DNA of 64,000 nt from Pseudoxanthomonas composti (GTDB lineage: Bacteria; Pseudomonadota; Gammaproteobacteria; Xanthomonadales; Xanthomonadaceae): positions 124,001-188,000 of the forward strand of contig NZ_SAWZ01000002.1 in assembly GCF_004122095.1 (NCBI RefSeq), in the 5' to 3' direction. The translations under genes were made by a program, and so were the position numbers. A model generated the notes under the pieces. It was not told the DNA's origin and ran no database searches. It was given only the letters and a program-made list of their open reading frames with translations. Below are positions 17,823 through 27,083 of the stretch, piece after piece (within the stretch, counting starts at the first letter, position 1; each line of letters begins with the position of its first letter).

Positions 17823-18344
17823 TCAGCGACGCTTGTTGAAGTTCGGGTCGCGCGGCGGCGGTTCGGTGCCGGGGCGCGCCGAGGCCGGACGTCCCATGCT
17901 GCCGGCGCCCAGGCCGCGCTGGAACTCCTGCCACAGCTCCAGGTTGCGCTCGGTGAGCTGGTTCATCATGGCCCACGGCGTCTGGCCCAGCAGGTTGCCC
18001 ATCTGGCTGCGGAACTGCTGCTGCTGCTCCATGAACAACTGCATGCTGCGCTCCAGATAGTTGCCCATGAAGCCCTGCAGCGAGTCGCCGTAGAACCGGA
18101 TGATCTGGCTGAGCATCTGCGTGGACAGCACCGGTTCGCCGGCCGATTCCTGCTCGGCGATGATCTGCAGCAGCACCGACCGGGTCAGGTCCTCGCCGCT
18201 CTTGGCATCGCGCACTTCGAAGGTCTCGCCGTCGACGATCAGCTGGCGCACGTCCTCGATGGTGATGTAGCTGGAAATTTCCGTGTCGTACAGACGACGG
18301 TTCGGGTACTTCTTGATGATGCGGATAGCGCCTGACTTGGCCAT
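17823..18344 (-). CDS. phaR: Polyhydroxyalkanoate synthesis repressor PhaR
   Basis: 173 residues from ATG 18344 (MAKSGAIRIIKKYPNRRLYDT), the conserved start of the family. An earlier in-frame Met adds an unconserved extension. Residues 5-65 are the PHB/PHA DNA-binding domain (KKYPNRRLYDTEISSYITIEDV). An accumulation-associated region follows (residues about 70-115), then a Gln/Met-rich helix and a Pro-rich tail. PhaR represses phasin and PHA genes and is released by PHA granules. The PHA synthase gene itself is not in this window. The flanking acetoacetyl-CoA-reductase-like genes supply the likely pathway context. Confidence 0.92.
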   Translation of the reverse strand: MAKSGAIRIIKKYPNRRLYDTEISSYITIEDVRQLIVDGETFEVRDAKSGEDLTRSVLLQIIAEQESAGEPVLSTQMLSQIIRFYGDSLQGFMGNYLERSMQLFMEQQQQFRSQMGNLLGQTPWAMMNQLTERNLELWQEFQRGLGAGSMGRPASARPGTEPPPRDPNFNKRR

Positions 18345-18390
18345 AGCTGGATCCGGTGTTTTCGGCAGGATGACGCAGTGCAATGTCGCC

Positions 18391-18423
18391 GGCAATGAGA
18401 CCTAAGGAAGGGGTCCCATTGCC
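18391..18423. promoter_or_regulatory. Inverted repeat between phbB and phaR
   Basis: Arms GGCAATGAGACC (18391-18402) and GGTCCCATTGCC (18412-18423) match at 11 of 12 positions around a 9-nt loop. There is no U-run, so this is not a normal terminator. Its position, 47 nt upstream of phaR, would suit an operator for autoregulation, but it does not resemble a PhaR site I know. Confidence 0.4.
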
Positions 18424-18485
18424 GCGCGGGCGTGATGAATGTGTGACGAAACCTCTTGATTTCCGCTCTGGAAAAGGTGGTGCGA

Positions 18486-19226
18486 TCACCAGCCCATGTA
18501 CTGGCCGCCGTTGGCCGAGAGGTTGGTACCGGTGATCCAGCCGGCTTCGTCCGGCATGAAGAACGTTACCGCGTAGGCGATCTCCTCCGGCGTGCCCAGG
18601 CGCCCTGTGGGAATCTGCGCGACGATCTTGTTGCGCACGTCCTCGGGCACGGCCATCACCATCTCCGTGCCGATATAGCCGGGCGAGACCGTATTGACGG
18701 TGATGCCGAATTTGGCGTTTTCCTGCGCCAGCGAGATGGTGAAGCCATGCATGCCGGCCTTGGCCGCGGCGTAGTTGGCCTGGCCGTACTGGCCCTTCTG
18801 GCCATTGATCGAGCTGATCTGCACGATGCGCCCCCATTTGCGCTCGCGCATGCCTTCGATCACCGGCCGGGTCATGTTGAACACCGAGTTGAGGTTGGTG
18901 TTGATGACCTCGTTCCACTGCTCGGCGCGCATGCGATGGAAGGTGGTGTCGCGGGTGATGCCGGCGTTGTTGACCAGGATCTCCACCGGGCCCAGCTTGC
19001 CTTCGACCTCGCGCACCAGCGCCTCGGCCTGTGCGGCATCGCCCACGTCGCCGGGCACCAGCAGCACGTCCACGCCGCTCTGCTGCATCTGCGACTGCCA
19101 GGCGCGGGCCTTTTCCTCGTTGCGGTAGTTGGTGGCGACACGATGGCCGAGCTGGGCCAGGCGCGCACAGATGGCAGTGCCGATCCCGCCGGTGCCACCA
19201 GTGACAAGGGCGACGCGTGAAGTCAT
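18486..19226 (-). CDS. phbB: Acetoacetyl-CoA reductase
   Basis: 246 residues from ATG 19226, the usual length. The SDR cofactor motif is VTGGTGGIGTAI. NNAGITRD, QISSINGQKGQYGQANYAAAKAG (split here by position: Ser near 140, YxxxK near 153) and NLSANGGQYMGW are characteristic of PhaB/PhbB. It reduces acetoacetyl-CoA to (R)-3-hydroxybutyryl-CoA with NADPH, the second step of polyhydroxybutyrate synthesis. It is followed by phaR on the same strand, and gluQ ends 35 nt upstream, so the three may be co-transcribed. Confidence 0.9.
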   Translation of the reverse strand: MTSRVALVTGGTGGIGTAICARLAQLGHRVATNYRNEEKARAWQSQMQQSGVDVLLVPGDVGDAAQAEALVREVEGKLGPVEILVNNAGITRDTTFHRMRAEQWNEVINTNLNSVFNMTRPVIEGMRERKWGRIVQISSINGQKGQYGQANYAAAKAGMHGFTISLAQENAKFGITVNTVSPGYIGTEMVMAVPEDVRNKIVAQIPTGRLGTPEEIAYAVTFFMPDEAGWITGTNLSANGGQYMGW

Positions 19227-19261
19227 GGAGATGTCCGTCGTTGATGGAATCGCGGACGATT

Positions 19262-20173
19262 CTAGACAGCGGTCCGCAGCGGGCCGTTGTGCGTCGCAGC
19301 GAAATCGTGCTGCAGTTGCACCGGCAACCGGGTCGGATCGAAGGTCACCGCTGCCTGGGCGAGAAATGATTGCCGTTCGGTCATGTGCTGCGGCATCAAA
19401 GGCGCCTGCCCCAGGGCCTTCCACGCCAGGTGCAGCGCGGGCATGGGCTCCTCGGCGTCCACCGGCAAGGCCGCGTGGGACTTGGAGAGCTTGTGGCCGT
19501 GGACGTCGGTCACCAGTGCCAGATGCAGGTAGTTGGGCGTGGGCAGGCCGAGTGCGCGTTGCAGCAGGATCTGCCGCGGGGTGGAATCGAGCAAATCCGC
19601 GCCGCGTACCACGTGGCTGATCCCCTGCTGCGCATCGTCCACCACCACGGCCAGCTGATAGGCCCACAAGCCGTCGGTCCGGCGCAGCACGAAATCGCCC
19701 ACGCCCAGGTGCACGTCCTGATGCTGCGGCCCCTGCAGGCCGTCCTCGAATTCGACGACCGCATCGGAGGCCACGCGCAGTCGCACGGACGGGTCCGGCC
19801 GGCGGCGGCCCGGCACGCAGCCATGGTGGATGCCGGCATGTTCGGCCAGGTCGCTACGGCTGCAATGACACTCGAAGGCCAGGTCGCGCGCCAGCAGATC
19901 CTGCAGCGCCGCCTCGTACAGCGCGTGCCGCGCGCTCTGGAAGACCGGCGGGGCGTCGGGGTGCAGGCCGAAGGCCTGTAGAGTCCGCAGCTGGTCCTGC
20001 GCGGCACCGGCCACCTCGCGCGGGGGGTCGATGTCCTCGACCCTGACCCACCATTGCCCACCCGCCTGGCGCGCCAGCAACCAGCTGCCCAGGGCCGTCA
20101 CCAGCGAGCCGAAATGCAGGGGGCCGGTCGGTGATGGCGCGAAGCGCCCGCGATAGTCGGACATTACAACCAT
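19262..20173 (-). CDS. gluQ: Glutamyl-Q tRNA(Asp) synthetase
   Basis: 303 residues, the short form lacking the anticodon-binding domain of glutamyl-tRNA synthetase. The HIGH-region equivalent is [12 protein letters not shown] and the KMSKS equivalent is [13 protein letters not shown] and the later HHGC form the zinc-binding cysteines. It attaches glutamate to queuosine at position 34 of tRNA-Asp. The start may be ATG 20173 (GAG 5 nt upstream) or ATG 20164 ([14 protein letters not shown]); neither has a strong ribosome site. Confidence 0.92.
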   Translation of the reverse strand: MVVMSDYRGRFAPSPTGPLHFGSLVTALGSWLLARQAGGQWWVRVEDIDPPREVAGAAQDQLRTLQAFGLHPDAPPVFQSARHALYEAALQDLLARDLAFECHCSRSDLAEHAGIHHGCVPGRRRPDPSVRLRVASDAVVEFEDGLQGPQHQDVHLGVGDFVLRRTDGLWAYQLAVVVDDAQQGISHVVRGADLLDSTPRQILLQRALGLPTPNYLHLALVTDVHGHKLSKSHAALPVDAEEPMPALHLAWKALGQAPLMPQHMTERQSFLAQAAVTFDPTRLPVQLQHDFAATHNGPLRTAV

Positions 20174-20280
20174 GACAGCTCGGGAAGATCGCTGAATGAG
20201 GAGCGAGCCTACAGCTTGAATTCGCGTGTCCGCGTCTACAAGCTTGCTTCAGTCATTCCCTCTCTGCTTCGGAGTTTCCC

Positions 20281-21153
20281 GTGTTGACCCGCATCGGTTT
20301 GTTCCTGCTCACCAACCTGGCCGTGCTGGCCTTGGCCGGCATCGTGATGTCGCTGTTGGGGGTGAACTCGGCCAGCATGGCCGGCTTGCTGGTCATGGCC
20401 GCGATCTTTGGCTTCGGCGGCTCGCTCATTTCCCTGTTGATGTCCAAGTGGATGGCCAAGCGCGCCACCGGCGCCATGGTCATCGAGACCCCGCGCAACG
20501 ATGCCGAGCGCTGGCTGGTGGACACCGTACGCCGCCAGGCCCAGGCCGCGGGCATCGGCATGCCGGAAGTCGCCGTGTACGAGGCGCCGGAAATCAACGC
20601 CTTCGCCACCGGCGCCAACCGCAACAACGCGCTGGTGGCCGTGTCCACCGGGCTGCTCAACCAGATGACCCAGGACGAGGCCGAGGCCGTGCTGGGCCAC
20701 GAGGTCGCCCACGTGGCCAACGGCGACATGATCACCATGGCGCTGCTGCAGGGCGTGTTGAACACCTTCGTCATCGTCCTGGCCCGCGTGGTCGGCGGGG
20801 TGATCGACAGCTACCTGTCGGGCAACCGCGAGGGCGGCCGCGGCTTTGCCTACTACATCATCGTGTTCGTGCTGGAGATGGTGTTCGGCCTGTTCGCCAC
20901 GATGATCGCGATGTGGTTCTCGCGCCGTCGTGAATTCCGCGCCGACCATGGCGGCGCCAGCCTGGCTGGCCGTCAGAAGATGATCGCCGCGCTGGAGCGC
21001 CTGGCCCGCAACCACAGCGAAAGCACGCTGCCGACGCAGGTGGCCGCTTTCGGGATCACCGGTGGCGTGAGCCAGGGCCTGCGCAAGCTGTTCCTGAGCC
21101 ACCCGCCGCTGGAAGAGCGCATCGCCGCGCTGCGCCAGAGCACCGCCGCCTGA
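20281..21153 (+). CDS. htpX: Membrane zinc protease HtpX
   Basis: 290 residues, starting at GTG 20281 with GGAG 7 nt upstream. Two N-terminal membrane helices (about 5-50), then the M48 zinc site HEVAH at 140-144, two more hydrophobic helices (about 158-175 and 193-215) and the distal EFRADHGGA. HtpX degrades misfolded inner-membrane proteins together with FtsH. It ends in [13 protein letters not shown], the normal family terminus. A hairpin terminator follows at 21182. Confidence 0.94.
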   Translation: MLTRIGLFLLTNLAVLALAGIVMSLLGVNSASMAGLLVMAAIFGFGGSLISLLMSKWMAKRATGAMVIETPRNDAERWLVDTVRRQAQAAGIGMPEVAVYEAPEINAFATGANRNNALVAVSTGLLNQMTQDEAEAVLGHEVAHVANGDMITMALLQGVLNTFVIVLARVVGGVIDSYLSGNREGGRGFAYYIIVFVLEMVFGLFATMIAMWFSRRREFRADHGGASLAGRQKMIAALERLARNHSESTLPTQVAAFGITGGVSQGLRKLFLSHPPLEERIAALRQSTAA

Positions 21154-21181
21154 TCCGCGCTGGATCGGCGCTGAAACAGAT

Positions 21182-21206
21182 GGGCCGCTCAATGAGCGGC
21201 CCTTCT
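21182..21206 (+). terminator. Terminator of htpX
   Basis: 9-bp stem GGGCCGCTC/GAGCGGCCC with AAT loop, followed by TTCTC. The U-run is weak but the position, 28 nt after the stop, fits. Confidence 0.6.
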
Positions 21207-21272
21207 CGCATGCGACAGCCCGCGCAGCCGCGAAGAGGCTCCCATAAAGCCGCTCCCACAGAAGCCGCACCC

Positions 21273-21588
21273 ACTGAAGCCGTTCCCACAGGTCTTGCCG
21301 CCTCGGGCGCCTTGGTGGACAAGTTGCGCGTTGTCCACCCTACGTAGGGTGGATGGCGCTCTTCCATCCACCGCCGCGCACTCGCCGATGAAACCGTGAT
21401 CCGCGCGAACGCGGAACTCCCACTGAAGCCGCGCCCACTGAAGCCGTTCCCAGAGGGTCTTGCCGCCTCGGGCGCCTTGGTGGACAAGCTGCGCGTTGTC
21501 CACCCTACGTAGGGTGGATGACGCTCTTCCATCCACCACCGCGCATCTTCCGGAGCAGACCGTGACCCGCGCGAACGCGGGACTGCCG
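21273..21588. repeat. Two direct copies of a hairpin-bearing intergenic repeat
   Basis: Two copies of about 150 bp (21273-21421 and 21437-21588, offset 164 bp) fill the htpX-fimX gap. Each carries GGTGGACAA...TTGTCCACC, then CTACGTAG, then GGTGGATG...CATCCACC, so two hairpins share a central CCACCCTACGTAGGGTGG palindrome. Each copy ends with a GCGCGAACGCGG hairpin. Just upstream (21227-21272) is degenerate REP-like sequence (GCCGCGAAGAGGCT, GCCGCTCCCACAG). The same paired hairpins recur at 60967-61351. Confidence 0.85.
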
Positions 21589-21590
21589 CC

Positions 21591-23663
21591 TCAGCCGAAC
21601 TCGAAGCTCATCGCCGGGGCCGCCGGGCCGACGAAGTGCCCCTGCACGTAGTCGATGCCCGAGTTGAACAGCAGGGTCATGGTCGCCGCATCCTGGATGT
21701 GCTCAGCGATGGTGGTAATGCCGTCCTGCTGCGCGCGGGCGGTCATCTCGCCGATCTGGTTCTGCTGCTCCATCGCCACGGCATGGTCCTGGGTGAAGCT
21801 GCGGTCCAGCTTGAGGAAGTCGGGCTTGAAGTGCGACAGCAGCTGGAACGAGTCCAATCCGGTGCCGAACTGCTCCAGGCCGACCTTGCAGCCCAGGCCC
21901 GCGGCGGCCTGCAGGAAGGCCTGGGCCGCGCGCAGGTGGGTGAAGACCTTGGCCTCGGTGCTCTCCAGCCACAGGCGCTCGCCCGGCACGCCGTGGTAGG
22001 CCAGCGCCTCGCGGATCAGGTCGACCATGCTGGGGTCGGAGAACGAGGGCGGGCTGATCTTGACCAGCAGCCGGACGGGCCTGCCGGCGCGTTCGCGTTC
22101 GCCCAGCAGGGCGATGGCGCGCTGGATCACCCAGCGATCGATCGGCCCCAGCAGCTCGTGCTGCTCGGCCAGGTCCAGGAAGGCGGTGGGCAGATAGGTC
22201 TCGCCGCCGGCCTCCAGGCGCAGCAGGGCCTCGTAGAAATCGCCCGGCTCGCCCATCAGCGGAATGATCGGCTGGAAATGCAGCGCAAAGCCCTCGCCGG
22301 CGATCCCGGCCTGGATCATGTCCAGCAGCCGCTGCACGCGTTCCTCCTCGGCGCGGTCGGCCGAGCCGGGGTCGAACAGCTGCACCGCGTTGCCGCCCAG
22401 GCCGGCCACGGCCTGCACGTTCTCCGCTGCACGCGCCAGCACCTGGCTGACGCTGGCGATCTTCTCCCCGATCTGCACGCCGCCGATGCTCACGGTCAGC
22501 GAAAGCGCGCGCTCGCCCACTTCCAGCACGTGGCGGGCGAAGGCCTCGCGCAGCGACTGCGCCAGCGCGCCGGTGCGCGCATGGTCGCCGGGGCTGAGCA
22601 CGGCGAAGCTGTACTCGCCAAAGCGTGCCGCGCGCATGTCCGGGTCCAGGGTCTGCGACAGCCGCGTGGCCAGGGCGGCCATCAGCGTGTCGGCCGCATG
22701 CAGGCCCAGGTCCGGCAGCAGCCGGGCCACATGGTCCGGCTCGATCAGCAGCAGGCCGCAGGGCGCCTCGCCACGGCCCACGCGCGCCACCGCGTCCTCC
22801 AGTTCCTGCAGGAAGGTCGGGCGGTTGAGCAGGCCGGTGACCACGTCGCGCTGGCGCAGGTCCTCGACCTCGCGCGCCAGGTCGGCATCGAAATCGCGCC
22901 GGCGGAACACCACCTGCACGCACTGCTCGCCCTCGTAGCTGGCGGTGGCGAACTCCATCGTCGCCGGGAACACGTCCCCGTCCATGGCCCGCGCCTGCAG
23001 CTGGTACAGCGGCGGCGGCGGCTCGCCCTTGCTGAGCTGCTTGAGCAGGGCCTTGAAGTCGGCCACGTGCTGCGGTGCCACCAGGTCCAGCAGGGAGATG
23101 CCTTCCACGTCCTCGAAGGACTCGAAGCCGAACATCTCCAGGTAGGCCTCGTTGGCGCGGATGTGCATGCCTTCGTGGATGTAGGCGATGGGGTCGCGGG
23201 AGGAGGCGATCAGCGCATCGCAACGGCGCTCGGTCTCGCGCAGCTGCGCTTCCAGTCTGCGCAGCGAACGGCGGGTCTCCAGGTCGTCCCATTCGCTCTG
23301 CAGCCGCGCCAGCAGGTGCGCGCCGCGCCCGCGCAGGACGAAGCCGCGGGCGCCGCGGTTGGCGTCCTCGACGATGGCCGCCTCGTCCAGGCTGTCGTGC
23401 AGCACGATCACCGGGATGTCCTTGCCGCTGGCGGCGACCTTGGTCAGGACCTCGCTGATCGGCACCAGGCGCGCGCTGCGAGTGGCCAGGATCAGGTCCA
23501 GCGGGTGCGAGGACAGCTGCTGCTGCAGCTCGTCGATCCCCGACGGCCGCAGCGGGCGTACGGCGATGCCGCCATTGCGCAGGGTGCTGACGACGGCCTC
23601 GGCCTGCTCGCCGCTGTCGTCGACGATCATCAGACGCAGGGTGGAATCTTTCGCGGCGGCCAT
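21591..23663 (-). CDS. fimX: FimX-like c-di-GMP receptor (REC-PAS-degenerate GGDEF-degenerate EAL)
   Basis: 690 residues, practically the length of Pseudomonas FimX; AGAGGAAG precedes ATG 23663. Order: receiver-like domain (about 8-125), PAS (about 145-255), GGDEF-type (about 275-430) and EAL (about 440-688). The catalytic GGDEF is replaced by FGEYSF (348-353). In the EAL domain E478-A-L is kept, but DDFGTG is EQFGTG (597-602) and a conserved metal-ligand Asn position reads K535. It is therefore expected to bind c-di-GMP without making or breaking it. FimX drives type IV pilus assembly with PilZ and PilB. Confidence 0.88.
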   Translation of the reverse strand: MAAAKDSTLRLMIVDDSGEQAEAVVSTLRNGGIAVRPLRPSGIDELQQQLSSHPLDLILATRSARLVPISEVLTKVAASGKDIPVIVLHDSLDEAAIVEDANRGARGFVLRGRGAHLLARLQSEWDDLETRRSLRRLEAQLRETERRCDALIASSRDPIAYIHEGMHIRANEAYLEMFGFESFEDVEGISLLDLVAPQHVADFKALLKQLSKGEPPPPLYQLQARAMDGDVFPATMEFATASYEGEQCVQVVFRRRDFDADLAREVEDLRQRDVVTGLLNRPTFLQELEDAVARVGRGEAPCGLLLIEPDHVARLLPDLGLHAADTLMAALATRLSQTLDPDMRAARFGEYSFAVLSPGDHARTGALAQSLREAFARHVLEVGERALSLTVSIGGVQIGEKIASVSQVLARAAENVQAVAGLGGNAVQLFDPGSADRAEEERVQRLLDMIQAGIAGEGFALHFQPIIPLMGEPGDFYEALLRLEAGGETYLPTAFLDLAEQHELLGPIDRWVIQRAIALLGERERAGRPVRLLVKISPPSFSDPSMVDLIREALAYHGVPGERLWLESTEAKVFTHLRAAQAFLQAAAGLGCKVGLEQFGTGLDSFQLLSHFKPDFLKLDRSFTQDHAVAMEQQNQIGEMTARAQQDGITTIAEHIQDAATMTLLFNSGIDYVQGHFVGPAAPAMSFEFG

Positions 23664-23781
23664 CGGGCTTCCTCTGAACGAAGTGGCTTAATACATGAGC
23701 CCCCGCGACACGTCCATGAGGGCGCGCCCACGCCAGGCGAGCCTGCGACCGCCTTGGCGCCCACGACCGGGGCGATCGCGG

Positions 23782-24804
23782 TCAGAGTGGGCGTTTGCCG
23801 GTGTCGCCCTGGATCTCGCGCACCAGCCGCGGCACCAGGTAGCCGGACAGGCGTGCTGCAAGCGCACGATGCAGGGCGCGGGCGGTGTCGTCGTCGACCT
23901 CGAAATGCGCCACCCCCTGCACCCGGTCCAGCTGGTGCAGGTAATACGGCAGCACGCCGGCGGCAAAGCCGCGCTCGGACAGGTCGGTCAGGGCCTGGAC
24001 GCTGTCGTTGACCCCGCGCAGCAGCACGGCCTGGTTGAGCAGGGTCACGCCGACGCCGCGCAGCCGGGCCAGGGCCCGGTCGACCTGGGCGTCGAACTCG
24101 TTGGCATGGTTGGCGTGCACCACCAGGGTGACCGGCCAGGGCAGGGGCGCCAGCCAGTCCAGCAGCGCCTGGTCCACGCGCTCGGGCAGGACGATGGGCA
24201 GGCGGCTGTGGATGCGCAGGCGCTTGAGATGGGGCACACGGATCAGCGCGGCGGTCAGCTCGGCCAGCTTGTGGGTGGCCAGCGACAGCGGGTCGCCCCC
24301 GGAAAGCAGCACTTCCTCCACCGAGGTGTCGGCCGCGATCAGGTCCACCGCCTCGCGCCAGCCATCGCGCGCGGCGGTCTCCTCGGCGTAGGGGAAGTGC
24401 CGGCGGAAGCAGTAGCGGCAGTTGATGGCGCAGCTGCCGGTGGCCACCAGCAGGGCCCGGCCGTTGTATTTCTGCAGCACCCCGGCACCGGAGCGGGCCG
24501 CCGCATCGCCCACCGCGTCCAGGCTGAACCCGTGCGCAGGGCGCATCTCATCGTCCAGCGGCAGCACCTGGCGCAGCAGCGGGTCGGCCGCATCGCCCAC
24601 GCGCATGCGCGCCACGAAGCCCTGCGGCACCCGCATCTGGAACTGCGCGGCGGCCTGAGGCGAGAGCCGAGCGGCCAGTTCGGGCAGGCGCAGCTGCGCC
24701 AGCAGGGCCATCGGGTCGCGGACGGCATCGCGCCAGGCCTGCTGCCAGCGCGGGGCGCTGTGGGCGGGCTCGGGCTGCAAGGGCAGGGAGGCTGCGGGTA
24801 TCAT
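23782..24804 (-). CDS. epmB: EF-P beta-lysylation protein EpmB (lysine 2,3-aminomutase family)
   Basis: 340 residues from ATG 24804. It is a radical-SAM enzyme with the 4Fe-4S motif CAINCRYC, preceded by YNGRALLVATGS; LLSGGDPLSL and the C-terminal LPYYLHQLDRVQG are family hallmarks. EpmB converts lysine to (R)-beta-lysine, which EpmA attaches to EF-P. It is divergent from efp across 103 nt, and EF-P here keeps the modified Lys34, so the pathway is coherent. epmA is not in this window. Confidence 0.93.
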   Translation of the reverse strand: MIPAASLPLQPEPAHSAPRWQQAWRDAVRDPMALLAQLRLPELAARLSPQAAAQFQMRVPQGFVARMRVGDAADPLLRQVLPLDDEMRPAHGFSLDAVGDAAARSGAGVLQKYNGRALLVATGSCAINCRYCFRRHFPYAEETAARDGWREAVDLIAADTSVEEVLLSGGDPLSLATHKLAELTAALIRVPHLKRLRIHSRLPIVLPERVDQALLDWLAPLPWPVTLVVHANHANEFDAQVDRALARLRGVGVTLLNQAVLLRGVNDSVQALTDLSERGFAAGVLPYYLHQLDRVQGVAHFEVDDDTARALHRALAARLSGYLVPRLVREIQGDTGKRPL

Positions 24805-24821
24805 GGGCGGTCTGAACACTA

Positions 24822-24845
24822 GCGCCCGCCAGGAACGGCGGGCGC
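24822..24845. repeat. Perfect hairpin in the epmB-efp divergent region
   Basis: 9-bp perfect stem GCGCCCGCC/GGCGGGCGC with loop AGGAAC. It lies in the 5' leader of both genes, and no U-run follows in either direction. It could affect leader structure or be a protein site. Confidence 0.5.
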
Positions 24846-24907
24846 TCCATTCTATCCGGCCCGTCGCATGCCGCGGCGGGCCCGCCTGATCCGAGGAGTT
24901 TGTACGC

Positions 24908-25474
24908 ATGGCCAGCTATGGCATGAACGACGTCAAGAACGGGATGAAGATCCTGGTCAACAACGAGCCCGCCATCATCACCGAGACCGACTACGTCAAG
25001 CCGGGCAAGGGCCAGGCCTTCACTCGCATGCGCTTCCGCCTGATCCGCTCGGGCCGCGTGCAGGAACTGACGCTCAAGAGCACCGACGCCATCGAGGCGG
25101 CCGACGTGGTCGATACCGACATGCAGTACCTGTACAACGATGGCGAGTACTGGCACTTCATGCAGCAGGAGACCTTCGAGCAGGTGCAGGCCGACGAAAC
25201 CGGCGTGGGCGATGCCAAGAAGTGGCTCAAGGGCGAGGAAGCCTGCGTGGTGACGCTGTTCAACGGCAATCCGATCCAGGTCACGCCGCCGAACTTCGTC
25301 GAGCTGAAGATCACCGAGACCGATCCGGGCGTGAAGGGCGACACCGCCGGCACCGGTGGCAAGCCGGCCACCCTGGAAACCGGTGCGGTCGTGCGCGTGC
25401 CGCTGTTCGTGGGCACCGACGAAATCATCAAGGTGGACACCCGCACTGGCGAGTACGTCTCCCGCGTCAAGTGA
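24908..25474 (+). CDS. efp: Translation elongation factor P
   Basis: 188 residues, normal length; GAGGAG lies about 9 nt before ATG 24908. N-terminal KOW-like domain with the lysylation site K34 in [10 protein letters not shown], followed by two OB domains ending [16 protein letters not shown] relieves ribosome stalling at polyproline. The Lys at the tip and divergent epmB indicate the beta-lysine modification route rather than rhamnosylation, which uses Arg. Confidence 0.97.
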   Translation: MASYGMNDVKNGMKILVNNEPAIITETDYVKPGKGQAFTRMRFRLIRSGRVQELTLKSTDAIEAADVVDTDMQYLYNDGEYWHFMQQETFEQVQADETGVGDAKKWLKGEEACVVTLFNGNPIQVTPPNFVELKITETDPGVKGDTAGTGGKPATLETGAVVRVPLFVGTDEIIKVDTRTGEYVSRVK

Positions 25475-25697
25475 CCCATGGCGCGTGCGCTGCGGCGCAC
25501 GCCTTCGCCATCGGGTCATCCCGCGCCGGCGGAGATCCAGCGTTTGCCTTCGACCTCGCCTGGCTTGCATTGACGGCCGCGCCAGAATCGCAGTCAAAGC
25601 CAATGGGCCCCCGTCAGCGCGGAGATGACGACCTGAAAGCCGATCGTGGACGGTGACCATCCCGCGCAGGCTGCACTCTGACCCCAAGCGAGCCAGC

Positions 25698-27041
25698 ATG
25701 AGCGAATCCAGCACCCCCCCGGAACCCTGCGACCTGTTGATCGAAGCCGGCTTTATCGTGCCGGTCGAGCCGCATGCGGTGGTCCTCAGCGACCACGCCG
25801 TGGCCATCACCGGCGAGCGCATCGTCGCCATCGCACCGCGCGAGCAGGCGCGTGCGCGCTTTGCGCCCAAGCAGGTGGTCTCGCGGCCGCACAGCGTGCT
25901 GATCCCGGGGCTGGTCAACGCCCACACCCACAACCCGATGACGCTGCTGCGCGGGGTGGCGGACGACCTGCCGCTGATGGTGTGGCTGCAGCAGCACATC
26001 TGGCCGGTGGAAGCGGCGGTGATCGGGCCGGAGTTCGTCGGCGACGGCACCGCCTTCGCCGTGGCCGAGATGCTGCGCGGCGGCACCACCTGCGCCAATG
26101 AGAACTACTTCTTCCCCGACGTGCAGGCCGCGGTCTACAAGCAGCTTGGCTTCCGCGCGCTGGTCGGCCTGCCGGTGATCAACTTCCCGACCGCCTGGGC
26201 CAAGTCGGACGACGAGTACTTCGACAAGGCCGGCCAGGTGCACGATGCATGGCGCGACGACGCCCTGGTGTCCACCGCCTTCGCGCCGCATGCGCCGTAC
26301 ACGGTCAGCGACGCCAACTTCGAGCGCGTACGCATGCTGGCCGACCAGCTGGACATGTCCGTGCACCTGCATACGCACGAGACCGCGCAGGAGGTGGCCG
26401 ATTCGCTCAAGGAATACGGCCAGCGCCCGCTGGCGCGGCTGGACCGCCTGGGCTTGGTCAACGACCGCCTGATCGCGGTGCACATGACCCAGCTGACCGA
26501 CAGCGAGATCCACCTGTGCGCCGAGCGCGGCGTCAGCGTGGTGCATTGCCCGGAATCCAACCTCAAGCTGGCCTCTGGCTTCTGCCCGGCCTGCGCCCTG
26601 GTCCGTGCCGGCGTGAACCTGGCCATCGGCACCGATGGCTGTGCCAGCAACAACGACCTGGACATGTTCGGGGAAACCCGCACTGCCGCCATCCTGGCCA
26701 AGGCCGTGGCCAACGACGCCACCGCGCTGGATGCGCCCAGCGCCTTGCGCGCGGCCACCCTGGGCGGGGCGCGCGCGCTGGGGCTGGAAGAAAAGATCGG
26801 CTCGATCGAGGTCGGCAAGCAGGCGGACCTGGCCTGCATCGACCTGTCCGGCCTGGAATCGCAACCGCTGCATCACGTGCTTTCGCAGATCGTCTACGCC
26901 ACCGGTCGTCACCAGGTCACCGACGTATGGATCGCCGGCCATCGCAAGCTGGCCGAGCGCGTGCTAGTGGACATGGACATCGACCGGTTGATCGCCAACG
27001 CCAGGCAGTGGCGCGAGCGCATCGCCGGCATCAGCCGCTGA
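25698..27041 (+). CDS. mtaD: 5-methylthioadenosine/S-adenosylhomocysteine deaminase-type amidohydrolase
   Basis: 447 residues from ATG 25698 (MSESSTPPEP); a longer frame upstream has no ribosome site. Amidohydrolase metal motif NAHTHNPMTLLRG near residue 77, later HLHTHETAQE, VHCPESNLKLASGF and GTDGCASNNDLDMFGE. These match TRZ/ATZ hydrolases deaminating methylthioadenosine or S-adenosylhomocysteine. The order with ubiG and a MupP-like phosphatase is the same as the Pseudomonas locus containing methylthioadenosine deaminase. The substrate is by family and context. Confidence 0.85.
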   Translation: MSESSTPPEPCDLLIEAGFIVPVEPHAVVLSDHAVAITGERIVAIAPREQARARFAPKQVVSRPHSVLIPGLVNAHTHNPMTLLRGVADDLPLMVWLQQHIWPVEAAVIGPEFVGDGTAFAVAEMLRGGTTCANENYFFPDVQAAVYKQLGFRALVGLPVINFPTAWAKSDDEYFDKAGQVHDAWRDDALVSTAFAPHAPYTVSDANFERVRMLADQLDMSVHLHTHETAQEVADSLKEYGQRPLARLDRLGLVNDRLIAVHMTQLTDSEIHLCAERGVSVVHCPESNLKLASGFCPACALVRAGVNLAIGTDGCASNNDLDMFGETRTAAILAKAVANDATALDAPSALRAATLGGARALGLEEKIGSIEVGKQADLACIDLSGLESQPLHHVLSQIVYATGRHQVTDVWIAGHRKLAERVLVDMDIDRLIANARQWRERIAGISR

Positions 27042-27083
27042 CCCGGCCGCGCCGCGCGTTCATCCCTTTTCGAGGAATCCCCC

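Noticed and set aside
25480-25505. Terminator hairpin after efp (GCGTGCGC/GCGCACGC)
   Set aside because: The stem is plausible but no U-run follows, so it is not supported as a terminator.
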